From: a virus
Virus record (IMG/VR): IMGVR_UViG_3300025864_000015
Location: 1-62,966 of that record
DNA length: 62,966 bases
Direction: 5' to 3' (one strand)
Part shown: positions 1-8,262 of the stretch, in pieces
Layout of the letters: the number at the start of each line of letters is the position of its first letter
Numbering within the stretch: the stretch's first letter is position 1
The notes under the pieces: model-generated
What the model was told of the DNA's origin: nothing
Database searches by the model: none
What the model saw: the letters and a program-made list of their open reading frames with translations, nothing else
Translations under genes and position numbers: made by a program

Positions 1-126
1 CTTCGCGCCGTGCGGAGAGTGAAGCGGGACGTCCCGTTGAATGTCGTGTTAGCGACCGTCGTCGTCCAGGAGGGGTCATCCGTGGCAAGGGCCGGCGCGG
101 CGATGCCCGTTATCCCGGCTCCCGTC
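1..126. repeat. Terminal direct repeat, left copy
   Basis: These 126 bases recur exactly at 62833-62958, and the same minus-strand frame is open across both copies. This is the overlap expected when a circular molecule is written out linearly, so the real unit is about 62,832 bp. Whether virion DNA has fixed or permuted ends cannot be told from this. Confidence 0.93.
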
Positions 127-662
127 GAGTACAGGCTGCAGACGAGGAAGAGGCGGCTCGGCCCCGTGACGGTGACGCCGCCGGTCAGCGTGACCGGGCT
201 GTTCGCCGCCGTGGCCAACTGGCGGCCCGAGACGTCGATCGCGCTCGCGCCCGAAACGGCCAGCACGATGCCAAAGAGTTTGTACGTGGCATCAGAGGAC
301 GTGAAGGTGAAGTCGCTGGCGGCCACGTCAGCGGCATCGGCGACCTTGTAGAAACAGCCGATATTGGCGTAGGTCTCCGGCGCGGCGGAGAGACTCGCGC
401 CGGTGTTCACGGAGTCGGCGGTCCAGCCAGCCGGGGTATTTAGGGTCAGGGCTTTCCCGTTCGCGCCGATGAAGGCGACGAGCATATGCCCGACTTCGAG
501 GCCGTCGGGCTTGGCGATGACGACCGAGGAGCCATCCGACCCGTTGACGACGGTCTGTGTGTCAACGATGACCAGGGACTGCGCGGCAGCGTCGAGGCCG
601 AGGCCTCCGGTGACGAGCAGGTCCTCGCTATCCCCCAAGCCTCTAAGAACGAGTGCCGACAT
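1..662 (-). CDS. Tail fibre/tip protein, N-terminal part (continues at 62832-61977)
   Basis: The ATG is at 662-660, directly after the TAA of the upstream gene. The frame stays open to position 1 and continues through the repeat into 62832-61977, giving one protein of about 505 residues. This N-terminal 220 residues is small-residue- and Thr/Val-rich (for example VTLTGGVTVTGPSRLF), which looks like beta-sandwich structural protein; no catalytic motif is seen. It sits between the DNRLRE/baseplate-like genes and the glycine-rich tail protein, so a virion tail-tip or fibre role is inferred. The exact function is unknown. Confidence 0.8.
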   Translation of the reverse strand, partial: MSALVLRGLGDSEDLLVTGGLGLDAAAQSLVIVDTQTVVNGSDGSSVVIAKPDGLEVGHMLVAFIGANGKALTLNTPAGWTADSVNTGASLSAAPETYANIGCFYKVADAADVAASDFTFTSSDATYKLFGIVLAVSGASAIDVSGRQLATAANSPVTLTGGVTVTGPSRLFLVCSLYSTGAGITGIAAPALATDDPSWTTTVANTTFNGTSRFTLRTAR

Positions 663-1349
663 TTACGCCAGCCTGTCCCGCCTGTTGGCCCCGGTGCCGT
701 CGAAGGGCACCGTACCGGCCACGTCTTCGTAGACGTTCGCGGTGTAGAGCGGCGTCGTGCCGTTGTCGTCATAGACGGTCATCACGCCGGTCGCCGGGTT
801 GGTCACGACCTTGTTACGCAGGAGCTTCAGGGCCAGCGTCAGGGCCGCGTCCAGCGTCGTGCCGGTGTCGGTGAGGATGGCCGCCGTGTCGGCCTTGACC
901 GCCGGGAGGTCCGTCCCGTGGATGTCAGTGAGCATCGCTGCCACGGCGGGCAGGTCGGTGGCGTGCACGTCGCCGACAGCCGCGAAGGCGTCGCCGGTCA
1001 TGGCGGGCGCTGCGGAACCCTTCCAGTTCACCACGTCGACCCCTTGCGGCCGCGTGTGGAAGAGGAGTACCTGGACGATCTCGCCCGTGGAGCTGGACTT
1101 GATTTGAATGAGCGCGCCGTAGTCATCGTTCAACTCGGCGGCGGAAACGTCGAGGTAGTAAATGCCGGTCGTGCCTATCTCCGCGGCCTCGTGCGTACAG
1201 TCGGCGAAGGAGGGTGCACCGGCACCATGCGCGCCGTACAGGATGAACTCCGAGTCCAGTCCCGCCGCACCCGTGATGAACGTGCCGTCGTTCTTCTGAA
1301 TCGGGAAGTAGGCTCGGGTGTCTACATTCTTCTCACGCCAGAACTCCAT
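663..1349 (-). CDS. Putative baseplate/tail appendage protein
   Basis: 228 residues. The N-terminal 100 residues (YFPIQKNDGTFITGAAGL, then an HEAAEIGTTGIYYLDVS stretch) resemble a domain I have seen repeatedly in phage tail-tip operons, probably a beta-rich module. The middle holds helical repeats of the type DVHATDLPAV / DIHGTDLPAV followed by KADTAAILTDT, suggesting a short coiled or trimeric stalk. The C-terminal 40 residues (NPATGVMTVYDDNGTTPLYT) look like a small beta cap. It ends with TAA directly abutting the next ATG. A structural tail role is inferred from position. Confidence 0.75.
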   Translation of the reverse strand: MEFWREKNVDTRAYFPIQKNDGTFITGAAGLDSEFILYGAHGAGAPSFADCTHEAAEIGTTGIYYLDVSAAELNDDYGALIQIKSSSTGEIVQVLLFHTRPQGVDVVNWKGSAAPAMTGDAFAAVGDVHATDLPAVAAMLTDIHGTDLPAVKADTAAILTDTGTTLDAALTLALKLLRNKVVTNPATGVMTVYDDNGTTPLYTANVYEDVAGTVPFDGTGANRRDRLA

Positions 1350-1360
1350 GGGTTATCTCC

Positions 1361-2044
1361 TCATGCAATGCCCGAGGCGATGCCCGAGCCGATTCCTGAA
1401 CCGATACTGCGTCGGGGTACGGTGCCCAACACGACGTACTCGATGGTCCACCGTGGTCGCTTGGCAGCGTCAGTGGCGTAGTCGGATGAATAGAAAAAGT
1501 TATAGGCGTAAGCGGTGCCTTGGTTCTCAGCAGTTGGCGCGGAGAGGAGCACTCCGAGGTTGCTGGCGGGGTCGTCAGTCCATGCCTGCATGAGCGCCAC
1601 AAGGCCCGCGCCCGACCACGTGATGAATCCGTTGGCAGCGGTCCCATCCAGCGTCGTGGTCGCGAGCACTGTAGCGTCGCGGTCTGTGGCATTACCGCAA
1701 CCAGCCGTGCCCCAGTTGTTGCCGGTGGAGAAGATGTTCCACGTCGTCTCGGCCTCGACCCAGCTCCTCAGCACGCGGCGCAGCTCGACAGCCCACGACG
1801 TGACTGCCCCGGTTGCAGAGGTTTGATACTCCCACAAATCAAGCGCCACCGATGTGATAACCACCCCGGCGGGAGGCAGGCTGGGGGGGGCGATGAGGGA
1901 ACGCACGGCAGAGCTTGCGGTATTGCTCGCGTCACCGCAGACCAGGTTGATTCCGGACCCGGAGTTGGTAGTCGCGGGGTTGGAGATGAGAAAAGTGTCA
2001 TTGCCCGCCGCCGCGTCCGGCTGGAGGATCAGCGGACTCGCCAC
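1361..2044 (-). CDS. DNRLRE-like domain tail protein
   Basis: 227 residues with a GTG start. The pattern DTFLISNP... then LDLWEYQTS, ELRRVLRSWVEAETTWN, an ITWSGAG linker and GVLLSAPTAENQG...RPRWTIEY matches the DNRLRE beta-sandwich seen in bacterial surface and phage tail proteins, often linked to carbohydrate binding. The C-terminus ends in a short Gly/Ser/Ile repeat (IGSGIGSGIASG). It probably contributes to host-surface binding at the tail tip. The family is assigned by eye. Confidence 0.7.
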   Translation of the reverse strand: MASPLILQPDAAAGNDTFLISNPATTNSGSGINLVCGDASNTASSAVRSLIAPPSLPPAGVVITSVALDLWEYQTSATGAVTSWAVELRRVLRSWVEAETTWNIFSTGNNWGTAGCGNATDRDATVLATTTLDGTAANGFITWSGAGLVALMQAWTDDPASNLGVLLSAPTAENQGTAYAYNFFYSSDYATDAAKRPRWTIEYVVLGTVPRRSIGSGIGSGIASGIA

Positions 2045-2045
2045 C

Positions 2046-2144
2046 TCACACCACCCCGAAGTGCAGCGTGCCGATGGGGAAGTACACGGCCGGTAGGTCT
2101 GCGGTTAGGTCGTAGGTGCCGTATATCGTTTCCAGAGAGGGCAT
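2046..2144 (-). CDS. 32-residue micro-protein in the tail operon
   Basis: An ATG at 2144 immediately follows the TGA of the upstream gene (2147-2145), and the TGA at 2048-2046 lies one base from the GTG of the next gene. The gapless packing argues that this is a real gene. The peptide starts MPSLETIYGTYDLTADL and ends GTLHFGVV; it has no TM segment or cysteines. Such mini-genes are common between tail-tip genes. Function unknown. Confidence 0.6.
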   Translation of the reverse strand: MPSLETIYGTYDLTADLPAVYFPIGTLHFGVV

Positions 2145-2543
2145 TCAGACCACGGTCAGGTAAAGCTCGCCAGCCGGGAACTGCGGCGTGTCGCCGATGC
2201 GCTTCGTGACCGGCGAGTCGAGCGGGATGTACCAGCGCCGCGTCGTGTGGTCGCTCGTTGAGTACGCCTCGACGGCCACCACGTCGGCGTTGTAGTCGCT
2301 GGACACCAGATCCGGGTAGGTGACGGGGTCGGTGCTGAAGACGCCGCCCACGCCGTCTGCGGTCCAGTCGGCCATGTCGACGACGACGCGGGCGTAGTTG
2401 CCGCCGGTGACTTCGGCGCCTGCCGTGGATGCGGTCGGCAGCGTGGTGGTCAGGGCCAGTTCCAGATCGTTGTCGCCTTGGTAGGCAGTGCCGCCGGCGA
2501 TGGCGGCGCAGATGAGGACAGCTTCGTCTTCGGTCGCGGGCAT
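2145..2543 (-). CDS. Hypothetical tail-region protein
   Basis: 132 residues from ATG 2543, chosen because AGGAG lies 6 nt upstream and because the frame before it is arginine-rich shadow. It begins MPATEDEAVLICAAIAGG and continues as an alternating beta-rich protein ending GELYLTVV. It lies directly downstream of a 104-residue gene and the tape measure gene, where small distal tail or adaptor proteins are expected. No known domain recognised. Confidence 0.7.
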   Translation of the reverse strand: MPATEDEAVLICAAIAGGTAYQGDNDLELALTTTLPTASTAGAEVTGGNYARVVVDMADWTADGVGGVFSTDPVTYPDLVSSDYNADVVAVEAYSTSDHTTRRWYIPLDSPVTKRIGDTPQFPAGELYLTVV

Positions 2544-2551
2544 GGGGTCTC

Positions 2552-2866
2552 CTAGGGAAGTACGTTGAAGGTGACGGTGAAAGTGCTGAGGGCGCCGGAC
2601 TTGGCGGCGTGGAGTTCGGGCGTGCGGCCGATGGTGCAGGTGGTGCCCCCGAAGATGCGGTAACCGGACAGGTAGGCGGTCGCCGCCGCGATGGCCCCCG
2701 CCGCGTCCCCGTCCGCACAAAGGCCGCTCACGGTGATCTTCTGGAAGTCGCTGATGTAGTTCGTCACCTGCACCGGCTCGGCCGAGAGCGCGTTGGCCAC
2801 GGCCGTACACTGGACGGGCAGTTCACCGATGTCGACGGACTGGACGTAGGGCGGCGAGCTAGGCAT
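2552..2866 (-). CDS. Small tail protein downstream of the tape measure
   Basis: 104 residues. Its start overlaps the end of the tape measure gene by 8 nt. The sequence (VQSVDIGELPVQCTAVANAL; later ATAYLSGYRIFGGTTCTIG) is mixed alpha/beta with three cysteines. Position suggests a tail component acting between the tape measure and tail tip. No family is recognised. Confidence 0.7.
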   Translation of the reverse strand: MPSSPPYVQSVDIGELPVQCTAVANALSAEPVQVTNYISDFQKITVSGLCADGDAAGAIAAATAYLSGYRIFGGTTCTIGRTPELHAAKSGALSTFTVTFNVLP

Positions 2867-5786
2867 TCTGGCCTACCATCTGCCGCATCACGCCGCGCGA
2901 GAGGTGGCGTCCGACCATCTCGGAGAGCTTGCGGGCGGCGGCCTCGTCGGTGCCGACGACGGTGCCGATGTGGACGTGGACGACGGGGGCGGCGGGCCGG
3001 GCGTGAGGCCCAGTCAGCGGCGTGACCCTCACGTGCTCGGGTCCAGCCTCGCCGACGATCATCGGGGTCGCGCCCTTCGTGATGAAGTCGGCACCGGAGG
3101 CGTATTTCATGCCCTTCTGGCCCGGCTTGAATCTGCCGGAGTATGTGGGCGCGACCGTCACGGACAACGCGGACGACGCGGAACCCATACCGGCACCAGC
3201 GACCAGCGCGTCCTCTGCCTTGCGGATGGCCACTCCAGCGGCGAACCAGTCCTTCTCGTTGATCTTCGCGACGATGTTCTTGGGGACGGCTGCGAGGCTG
3301 GTCGCCAGGCTGAGCAGGGCGTTGGGAAGGTCCAGCAGGGTGCTCGCTAGGCCGCTGCCGCCGGTGCCCCCTACGTCTCCCCATCCCTTCATCATCGCGT
3401 CCGTCGCTTTGCGGATAGCCACACCGACGGCGCGCCAGTCCTGCTTGTTGATCTTCTTGACGATGTTTTTGGCGATGCCGGCGAAGGTGGTCGCCATGCC
3501 GACGAGGGTGCTAGCGGCGGTGTTGCGCGCGTCGCTGGCGGCCTGCTGGATGGCTGCGGGGTCGACGAGGGTCGCGGGGTCGACGATGGTCGCGCCCTTG
3601 AGCATCCCGCCAGCCTTGTCCATCCAGCCCGCAGACTTCGCGTTCGCCTGACTCATGGTCGCGGGGCCGGACATGCCGGGAATCAGGACGCTGATGAGGG
3701 TGGCGTTGTCCTTGAGTACCTGCGCCAGCTTCGCCGCCTTCTGCGCCGCCGTATCAAGGGCGCTCGGGTCGATAGCGAGCAGTTCCCCGCTCAGGAGCGC
3801 GACTGCGGGAGCGGCGATAGTCCCAAGGCCCTGCAGCGTCTTGATGGCGTCAACAACCTTGGCCTTGCCGGCTTCGGTCATGGGGCCTTGGTCGAATATC
3901 TTCTGCGTCGTATCGAGGATTTTCTTCGCCGATTCGGCAGCGACGCGCTCCGCGTCGCCCGTGCCGTGGAACCAGACAGGGCCACCGAGGAAGGACTTTT
4001 TGCCGGCCTCGATGTGATCGTTCAGGTCCGATGCCACGTCCGTGGCCAAGAGATTGGCGAAGTCGCGGTACTTCTGGGAGACGATGCCGATCTTCTGCTG
4101 GACCCCGGCGAGATCCTTACCGATGGTGGCGGCGAAGTTCGCGTGAGCGGCCGCGGCCTGCTTCTCGGCGTCCTGCCACTGGCCATAGGCCCACTTGATG
4201 CCCATGTACGCGGCTCCGACTGCAGCGGCGGCGATGATCCACGGCCCCATAGCCACGATTGACGACACGGCTGCCGCCTTGATGCTCGCGCCCATCGCGG
4301 CAAACCGGCCGCCTGTCGCACTCGCTGCCACGCCGAGCTCGTCGACCGCCCTCGTTGCCGGAACGAGCGCCGGCGCGATTCCTGCGGCCGAAGCCGCCTC
4401 TGCCATCTTCGCCAGTTTCGCCGCTTGCGCCGTCTCTCGCTCTGCGATTCTCGCCTGTTGTGCGATGCGAGCCTTACCGGCGTAGTCCGGCAACGCGGTA
4501 CCCATCGCTCCAGCGCCGCCCCGGCCATATATGTTGGGCGGGAGCACTCCGGTTTCCTTGGCCCTGGCGTTCGCCACTGCCGACGCAGTGTTGGCGTCGA
4601 TGGCGACCTTCTCTGCGTACCATGCCGCCGCCGCCGCCTTGGCGCCGCTGAGTGCCTGCAGCCCCTTTACCGCGAGGACGAATGTCGTGAGCGCTCCGCC
4701 TATGGCGATGATGATGGGGAGCAGGAAGCCGAATGCCGAGGCAAGCTTCTTCACCACGTCAAGCGATGGGAAGAGCTTGTCCAGCGCCTTGACGACCCAG
4801 CCGAGCGGGGCAAATATCACGGCGATTGCCTTGGCACCCGCCTTGAACCCGTTGAGGAACGCCGGGCCGATGACGGCGGCGGCCTTCATAATCTTGGCGA
4901 TGTAGGGCGAGATCGCCTTGCCGATGCCCGCCAGCATCAGTTCCCACGTCAGGCTAATCTGGCGCTGCGTCTCCAGCAGCTTCTTCATGCCCCCGGAGTC
5001 CTTGCCCAGCCACGTGAAGCCCGTCGCAGCGACGATCTTGTTGTACCGCTTGATGTCCTTCTCGGAGACGGAGATCCACTTGCTGAGCGACTGGTAGCCA
5101 CGTCCGAGCATGGACTGAGCAGCAAACGCTTTTGTAGCCGCGTCCTTTGTACCGGACAGCGCGTTGCGGTATTCGGGCAGAATCTCGGAGACTGACTTCC
5201 AGTCGCCGTTCGACTTCCTCAGCTCGATGTCGAGCATCGCCATGGCCTTCGCCTGGTTGCCGGTGCCCCCCTGCGCGACCTTGAGGTTCTTGGCAAACAT
5301 GCCGAGGTTCTTGCTGGCCAAGCCGACATCGGCTCCGGTCATCTTGAGCTGGCCGTAGAGTTGCAGCGACGTATCGGGCTTGAGGCCACCAATCCGCGAG
5401 AACTGCTGCAGCGTCCGGCCAAGCGCCATGTACGTCTTCGTGGCCTTGATACCGACGGCGACGATGCCGGCGACTGCGGCCGATGCCATGCCGATAGCGG
5501 CGTAGGCCCCACGCCCGGCCGCGTTCAGCCCGGTGAACGCCCGCGAGAGTGACGAGACGCCGTATGAGAGGTTGCCGCGCGCGAACCCGCCGAGGGCCTG
5601 CTTGAGGTCGCCGAAGCCGCGCCCGATGCCGGACACGCCGAAGGCCTGGAACACCTTGCCGAGCTTCGACATATTGTGGTCGAGATTCTGCGTGTCCTTG
5701 GCGGCGCCCTTGAACGTCTTGCCGAAGGACTTGTCATCCCCGACCAGGGTGAACCGCTCGACTACGTTGTTGACGCGCGTCGACAC
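2859..5786 (-). CDS. Tail tape measure protein
   Basis: 975 residues, the largest gene, located after the tail chaperones as in nearly all siphophages. It is alanine/lysine/glycine-rich and largely helical, with hydrophobic segments near residues 93-113, 350-375 and 510-530, typical of tape measure proteins that span the tail lumen and may enter the membrane at ejection. The C-terminal part (KGATPMIVGEAGPEHVRVTPL) is the usual tape measure tail motif. Length should set tail length; at about 1.5 Angstrom per residue this predicts a tail of roughly 145 nm. No lytic domain is visible. Confidence 0.93.
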   Translation of the reverse strand: MSTRVNNVVERFTLVGDDKSFGKTFKGAAKDTQNLDHNMSKLGKVFQAFGVSGIGRGFGDLKQALGGFARGNLSYGVSSLSRAFTGLNAAGRGAYAAIGMASAAVAGIVAVGIKATKTYMALGRTLQQFSRIGGLKPDTSLQLYGQLKMTGADVGLASKNLGMFAKNLKVAQGGTGNQAKAMAMLDIELRKSNGDWKSVSEILPEYRNALSGTKDAATKAFAAQSMLGRGYQSLSKWISVSEKDIKRYNKIVAATGFTWLGKDSGGMKKLLETQRQISLTWELMLAGIGKAISPYIAKIMKAAAVIGPAFLNGFKAGAKAIAVIFAPLGWVVKALDKLFPSLDVVKKLASAFGFLLPIIIAIGGALTTFVLAVKGLQALSGAKAAAAAWYAEKVAIDANTASAVANARAKETGVLPPNIYGRGGAGAMGTALPDYAGKARIAQQARIAERETAQAAKLAKMAEAASAAGIAPALVPATRAVDELGVAASATGGRFAAMGASIKAAAVSSIVAMGPWIIAAAAVGAAYMGIKWAYGQWQDAEKQAAAAHANFAATIGKDLAGVQQKIGIVSQKYRDFANLLATDVASDLNDHIEAGKKSFLGGPVWFHGTGDAERVAAESAKKILDTTQKIFDQGPMTEAGKAKVVDAIKTLQGLGTIAAPAVALLSGELLAIDPSALDTAAQKAAKLAQVLKDNATLISVLIPGMSGPATMSQANAKSAGWMDKAGGMLKGATIVDPATLVDPAAIQQAASDARNTAASTLVGMATTFAGIAKNIVKKINKQDWRAVGVAIRKATDAMMKGWGDVGGTGGSGLASTLLDLPNALLSLATSLAAVPKNIVAKINEKDWFAAGVAIRKAEDALVAGAGMGSASSALSVTVAPTYSGRFKPGQKGMKYASGADFITKGATPMIVGEAGPEHVRVTPLTGPHARPAAPVVHVHIGTVVGTDEAAARKLSEMVGRHLSRGVMRQMVGQNA

Positions 5787-5989
5787 TACTTCGCTCCGTG
5801 GAACTCAGAGGCGACCTTGCCCGCTACGTTGAACTGCTCGGTGGTCAAATCCAGTACGTCCTCTCGTGTCCAGCCGCCATACGCGATGCAGATTCGGAAG
5901 ATGGATTGCTCGCTGACTACTTCGGCTTGCGCGCCGCCCTCTTCGGCGCCGGGGTAGGGTCCGGCTCGGGAGCCCGCGCCTCGGCCCAC
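5786..5989 (-). CDS. Tail assembly chaperone, frameshift extension (gpGT-like)
   Basis: This frame is open from a TGA upstream of 5989 to its stop at 5786, abutting the tape measure gene. It is in the -1 frame relative to the 5917-6315 gene and has no convincing start of its own. After the overlap it encodes SIFRICIAYGGWTREDVLDL and ends SEFHGAK. The arrangement (two overlapping frames right before the tape measure) is the classic lambda G/GT layout, in which a few percent of ribosomes slip -1 to make a longer chaperone. No textbook XXXYYYZ heptamer is seen; C-rich codons (CCT ACC CCG) near 5948 are one possibility. Confidence 0.75.
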   Translation of the reverse strand: MGRGAGSRAGPYPGAEEGGAQAEVVSEQSIFRICIAYGGWTREDVLDLTTEQFNVAGKVASEFHGAK

Positions 5990-6315
5990 TTGATGACTGA
6001 GCGCAGCAGTTCGCTGTACTCCATGGCCTCAGCCATCGCGGCGAGCTTCACGAACTTGTCTTTGCGGCGCGCGGTGATCCACGCAATGCCGAGTAGCCAG
6101 GATGGGTCGATGTTCGTGTACTTCTCGGCGTCCTCGGCCTCGAACGCCTTGCCGATCATCAGCATCGCGTACTGCGGGTTGACGCCGACTTCGGCGCGGT
6201 ATGCCATCTGCTCGGCCAGCGTCCAGTCGGACGGGTCGCAGTCCATCGGCACGACGGGCAATTCGGACTCTTCTGCGGGTTCCGGGATGGCCCCGGAGAC
6301 TTCCTCTTCACTCAC
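5917..6315 (-). CDS. Tail assembly chaperone (gpG-like)
   Basis: 132 residues from a GTG with GGGGGAA upstream. The acidic N-terminus leads into WTLAEQMAYRAEVGVNPQ and LLGIAWITARRKDK, helical features typical of tail chaperones. The C-terminus is Pro/Lys/Arg-rich and ends in the frame overlap. It would coat the tape measure during tail-tube polymerisation and is not expected in the virion. Assignment rests on position, size and the overlapping -1 frame. Confidence 0.82.
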   Translation of the reverse strand: MSEEEVSGAIPEPAEESELPVVPMDCDPSDWTLAEQMAYRAEVGVNPQYAMLMIGKAFEAEDAEKYTNIDPSWLLGIAWITARRKDKFVKLAAMAEAMEYSELLRSVIKWAEARAPEPDPTPAPKRAARKPK

Positions 6316-6333
6316 GGATTCCCCCTTGGGTGG

Positions 6334-6990
6334 TCAGTGCTTGGCGTAGGAGAGCTTTTTCAGCTCGCTGGTGACGTGCTTGTCGAGGTCCTTGAAGTAT
6401 TTGTTCTCGAGGGTGTCGAGCTTTTTGTAGATGGTCGGGTAGAAGAACCAGCCCTCGACGCCCCTGTTGAACGCTCGGCTGCGGTTGCGCACGGGAATGA
6501 TGTGGCCGGTCTTGCCGCCGTGCTTGGCAAACTGCTCGGCGTAAGACCTGTGCGGGCGACGCGCGGGCTTGGCGTGCAGGCGCACGCCACCCTTCCGTGC
6601 CCGCCACCACACCGCGCCTCCGAACTCGTTGACGGCGTAATGGGGCGCTCTGGTGTCGCCGCCGGTAACGCCCGCCGAACCCGTGCTGGCGAACGTCTTG
6701 ACGGAGCGCGCCATGGCCCCGCGCGGGGTGTCGTGCGCAGAGCCGGTCTTCTTCCAGCCGGACCTCTTCTTCGCTTTCGAGATGCGCTTGCGGACGCTGC
6801 CACCGGCCTGAGCCGTTCCCGCCGTCAGGCTGCCGGTCTTCGGCATGGCGGACTTGATGTCTTTGGCCAGGACGCGCGCCCACTTGCGGTGAATCGACCG
6901 CAGCTCCTTCTTCGCGGAGAAGCCCGCGTGTTCCATGCGCCGCGCGAACGCCCGCAGGTCGGGACCGCTCAGAGAGAAGTCGCGAGGCAC
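6334..6990 (-). CDS. HK97 gp10-like head-tail/tail completion protein
   Basis: 218 residues with a GTG start abutting the TAA of the tail-tube gene. It is basic, with an N-terminal helix pair (LRAFARRMEHAGF, then LAKDIKSAMPKTG). The central APHYAVNEFGG / WWRA motif and the aromatic C-terminal helix (WFFYPTIYKKLDTLENKYF) fit the HK97 gp10 family of tail completion proteins. The gene usually precedes the tail tube; here it follows it, which is slightly unusual. Family call is moderate. Confidence 0.65.
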   Translation of the reverse strand: MPRDFSLSGPDLRAFARRMEHAGFSAKKELRSIHRKWARVLAKDIKSAMPKTGSLTAGTAQAGGSVRKRISKAKKRSGWKKTGSAHDTPRGAMARSVKTFASTGSAGVTGGDTRAPHYAVNEFGGAVWWRARKGGVRLHAKPARRPHRSYAEQFAKHGGKTGHIIPVRNRSRAFNRGVEGWFFYPTIYKKLDTLENKYFKDLDKHVTSELKKLSYAKH

Positions 6991-7623
6991 TTAGGCGAGA
7001 CCCGCCACGTAGTAGGGACCGTCGTTGAACTTGATGGTGAACGGCTGCTCGACGACGCCGCCGATGTCGGCCGTGATGTTGGAGGTGTCGATGGTGCCGT
7101 AGCCGGTGTAGCGGACTTCGCTACCGCCCGTGGTGTCGAGGAACAGGTCGATGCCGATACGCGCGTTGGTTGAGACCATCTCGGCGAACAGGGTGCTATC
7201 GACGTAAGCGCCATCAATGTTGACGCTGCCGGCGACGATCATCGGCGTGAACCGCTTGAACGTGTCGCCGAACGAAGTCACCTCGACGCTTTCGGTGGCG
7301 AGGTCAAGCGCCCAACTTTTGCACTCGCCGACCTGTGCGACGGCCAGATACTTGCCGCTGATGGTGACAGCCGAGGCGCCGGGCGAGACGGTCCATGCGA
7401 CGACGCCGCCGGGCCGCTGGATGCTCGCGTAGCTCGTGACCGCGCCGCCGTTGTACTTGACCACCACGGCGGTGTCGGGGTCGATGAACCGCTTGGTGGC
7501 GTCGTCGATGGTGAACACGGTCTTGGCGCCGTTGGCGGTCATGGCCTCATCGGTCATCACCGTTGCCCCAGCCCCGTACTTCGCCATCCAAATCGAGCCG
7601 AGCCGACCTTTGATAAGTGCCAT
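6991..7623 (-). CDS. Major tail tube protein, copy 1
   Basis: 210 residues. It opens MALIKGRLGSIWMAKYG and has a central LDLATESVEVTSFGDTFKR motif shared with the next gene upstream (LDIGQETVDTTSFGDTFRE), so the two are paralogues. A beta-rich insert of about 70 residues (residues 20-90) distinguishes this longer copy. The C-terminal ITADIGGVVEQPFTIKFND is typical of tail-tube beta barrels. One of the two copies probably builds the tube; the other may be a minor or decorated version. Confidence 0.8.
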   Translation of the reverse strand: MALIKGRLGSIWMAKYGAGATVMTDEAMTANGAKTVFTIDDATKRFIDPDTAVVVKYNGGAVTSYASIQRPGGVVAWTVSPGASAVTISGKYLAVAQVGECKSWALDLATESVEVTSFGDTFKRFTPMIVAGSVNIDGAYVDSTLFAEMVSTNARIGIDLFLDTTGGSEVRYTGYGTIDTSNITADIGGVVEQPFTIKFNDGPYYVAGLA

Positions 7624-7637
7624 TAGTCAGCCCCCGA

Positions 7638-8027
7638 TCAGGAAGCGTGGTAGTTGAGTGCGCCGCTGGCGATGAAGGTGAAGTCGACCCCGATGACCCC
7701 GCCAACGTCGGCGGAAATGGACATCGAAACGAAGGCCGGTCCGTGGTAGTACGGGGCTGCCCCGACGTAGAAGCGCACGTCGGCCAATTCGCTGCCGGCG
7801 ATGGCCGCGGCGCGCAGCACGTCCTGGCCGGTGGTATCACTGGTCGAGTAGTTGCCCTTGGCGGTCGCCGACCAGGTTGCGAACGTGGGGGTGGCCTCGC
7901 GGAAGGTGTCGCCGAAGGACGTGGTGTCCACGGTCTCTTGCCCGATGTCGAGCGTGTAGCTCTGGCACTCCAGCACCGCGTCGGTAACGAGCTTGATGCT
8001 GGCCAAGGTGCCCTTGATTACTGCCAT
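7638..8027 (-). CDS. Major tail tube protein, copy 2 (short paralogue)
   Basis: 129 residues with ATG at 8027 and GGAG about 6 nt upstream. It shares the start MAVIKGTLASIKL, the TSFGDTFREATP motif and the C-terminal ISADVGGVIGVDFTF with the 210-residue neighbour, but lacks that protein's insert. It corresponds to the minimal tail-tube fold. Tandem paralogues suggest duplication, with the longer copy carrying an exposed extra domain. Confidence 0.8.
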   Translation of the reverse strand: MAVIKGTLASIKLVTDAVLECQSYTLDIGQETVDTTSFGDTFREATPTFATWSATAKGNYSTSDTTGQDVLRAAAIAGSELADVRFYVGAAPYYHGPAFVSMSISADVGGVIGVDFTFIASGALNYHAS

Positions 8028-8248
8028 TTGTCCTCCTTAACGGACAAACCCGCTTGCGCGGGCTCCTGATTGACGGACTTGGTCGCCTTCTCAGGCGCAT
8101 GTGGTTTCTTCTTGGGAGGCGGATCGGGGGCGGGGATGAACTCCTCCGCTTCGTGCAGGCCGATCAGTTCGCGGGCCTTGTCGGGGCCGTAATCGGCCAC
8201 GTCCCCGGCCTCGCAACCATCGCGCTTGACGAGTAGCTTGACCTTCAC
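8018..8248 (-). CDS. Small lysine/proline-rich protein of the neck region
   Basis: 76 residues. The N-terminus MKVKLLVKRDGCEAGDV resembles small phage proteins usually found next to capsid and connector genes; the rest is Pro/Lys-rich and probably disordered. Its end overlaps the following tail-tube gene by 10 nt, indicating translational coupling. Structural or assembly role inferred from place only. Confidence 0.65.
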   Translation of the reverse strand: MKVKLLVKRDGCEAGDVADYGPDKARELIGLHEAEEFIPAPDPPPKKKPHAPEKATKSVNQEPAQAGLSVKEDKWQ

Positions 8249-8262
8249 GTAGCTCCTTTCGA

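Noticed and set aside
486-1481. Long plus-strand open frame of 331 codons
   Set aside because: It runs antisense to three well-packed tail genes, lacks a ribosome site and its Arg/Val/Gly-rich product is a typical GC-driven shadow.
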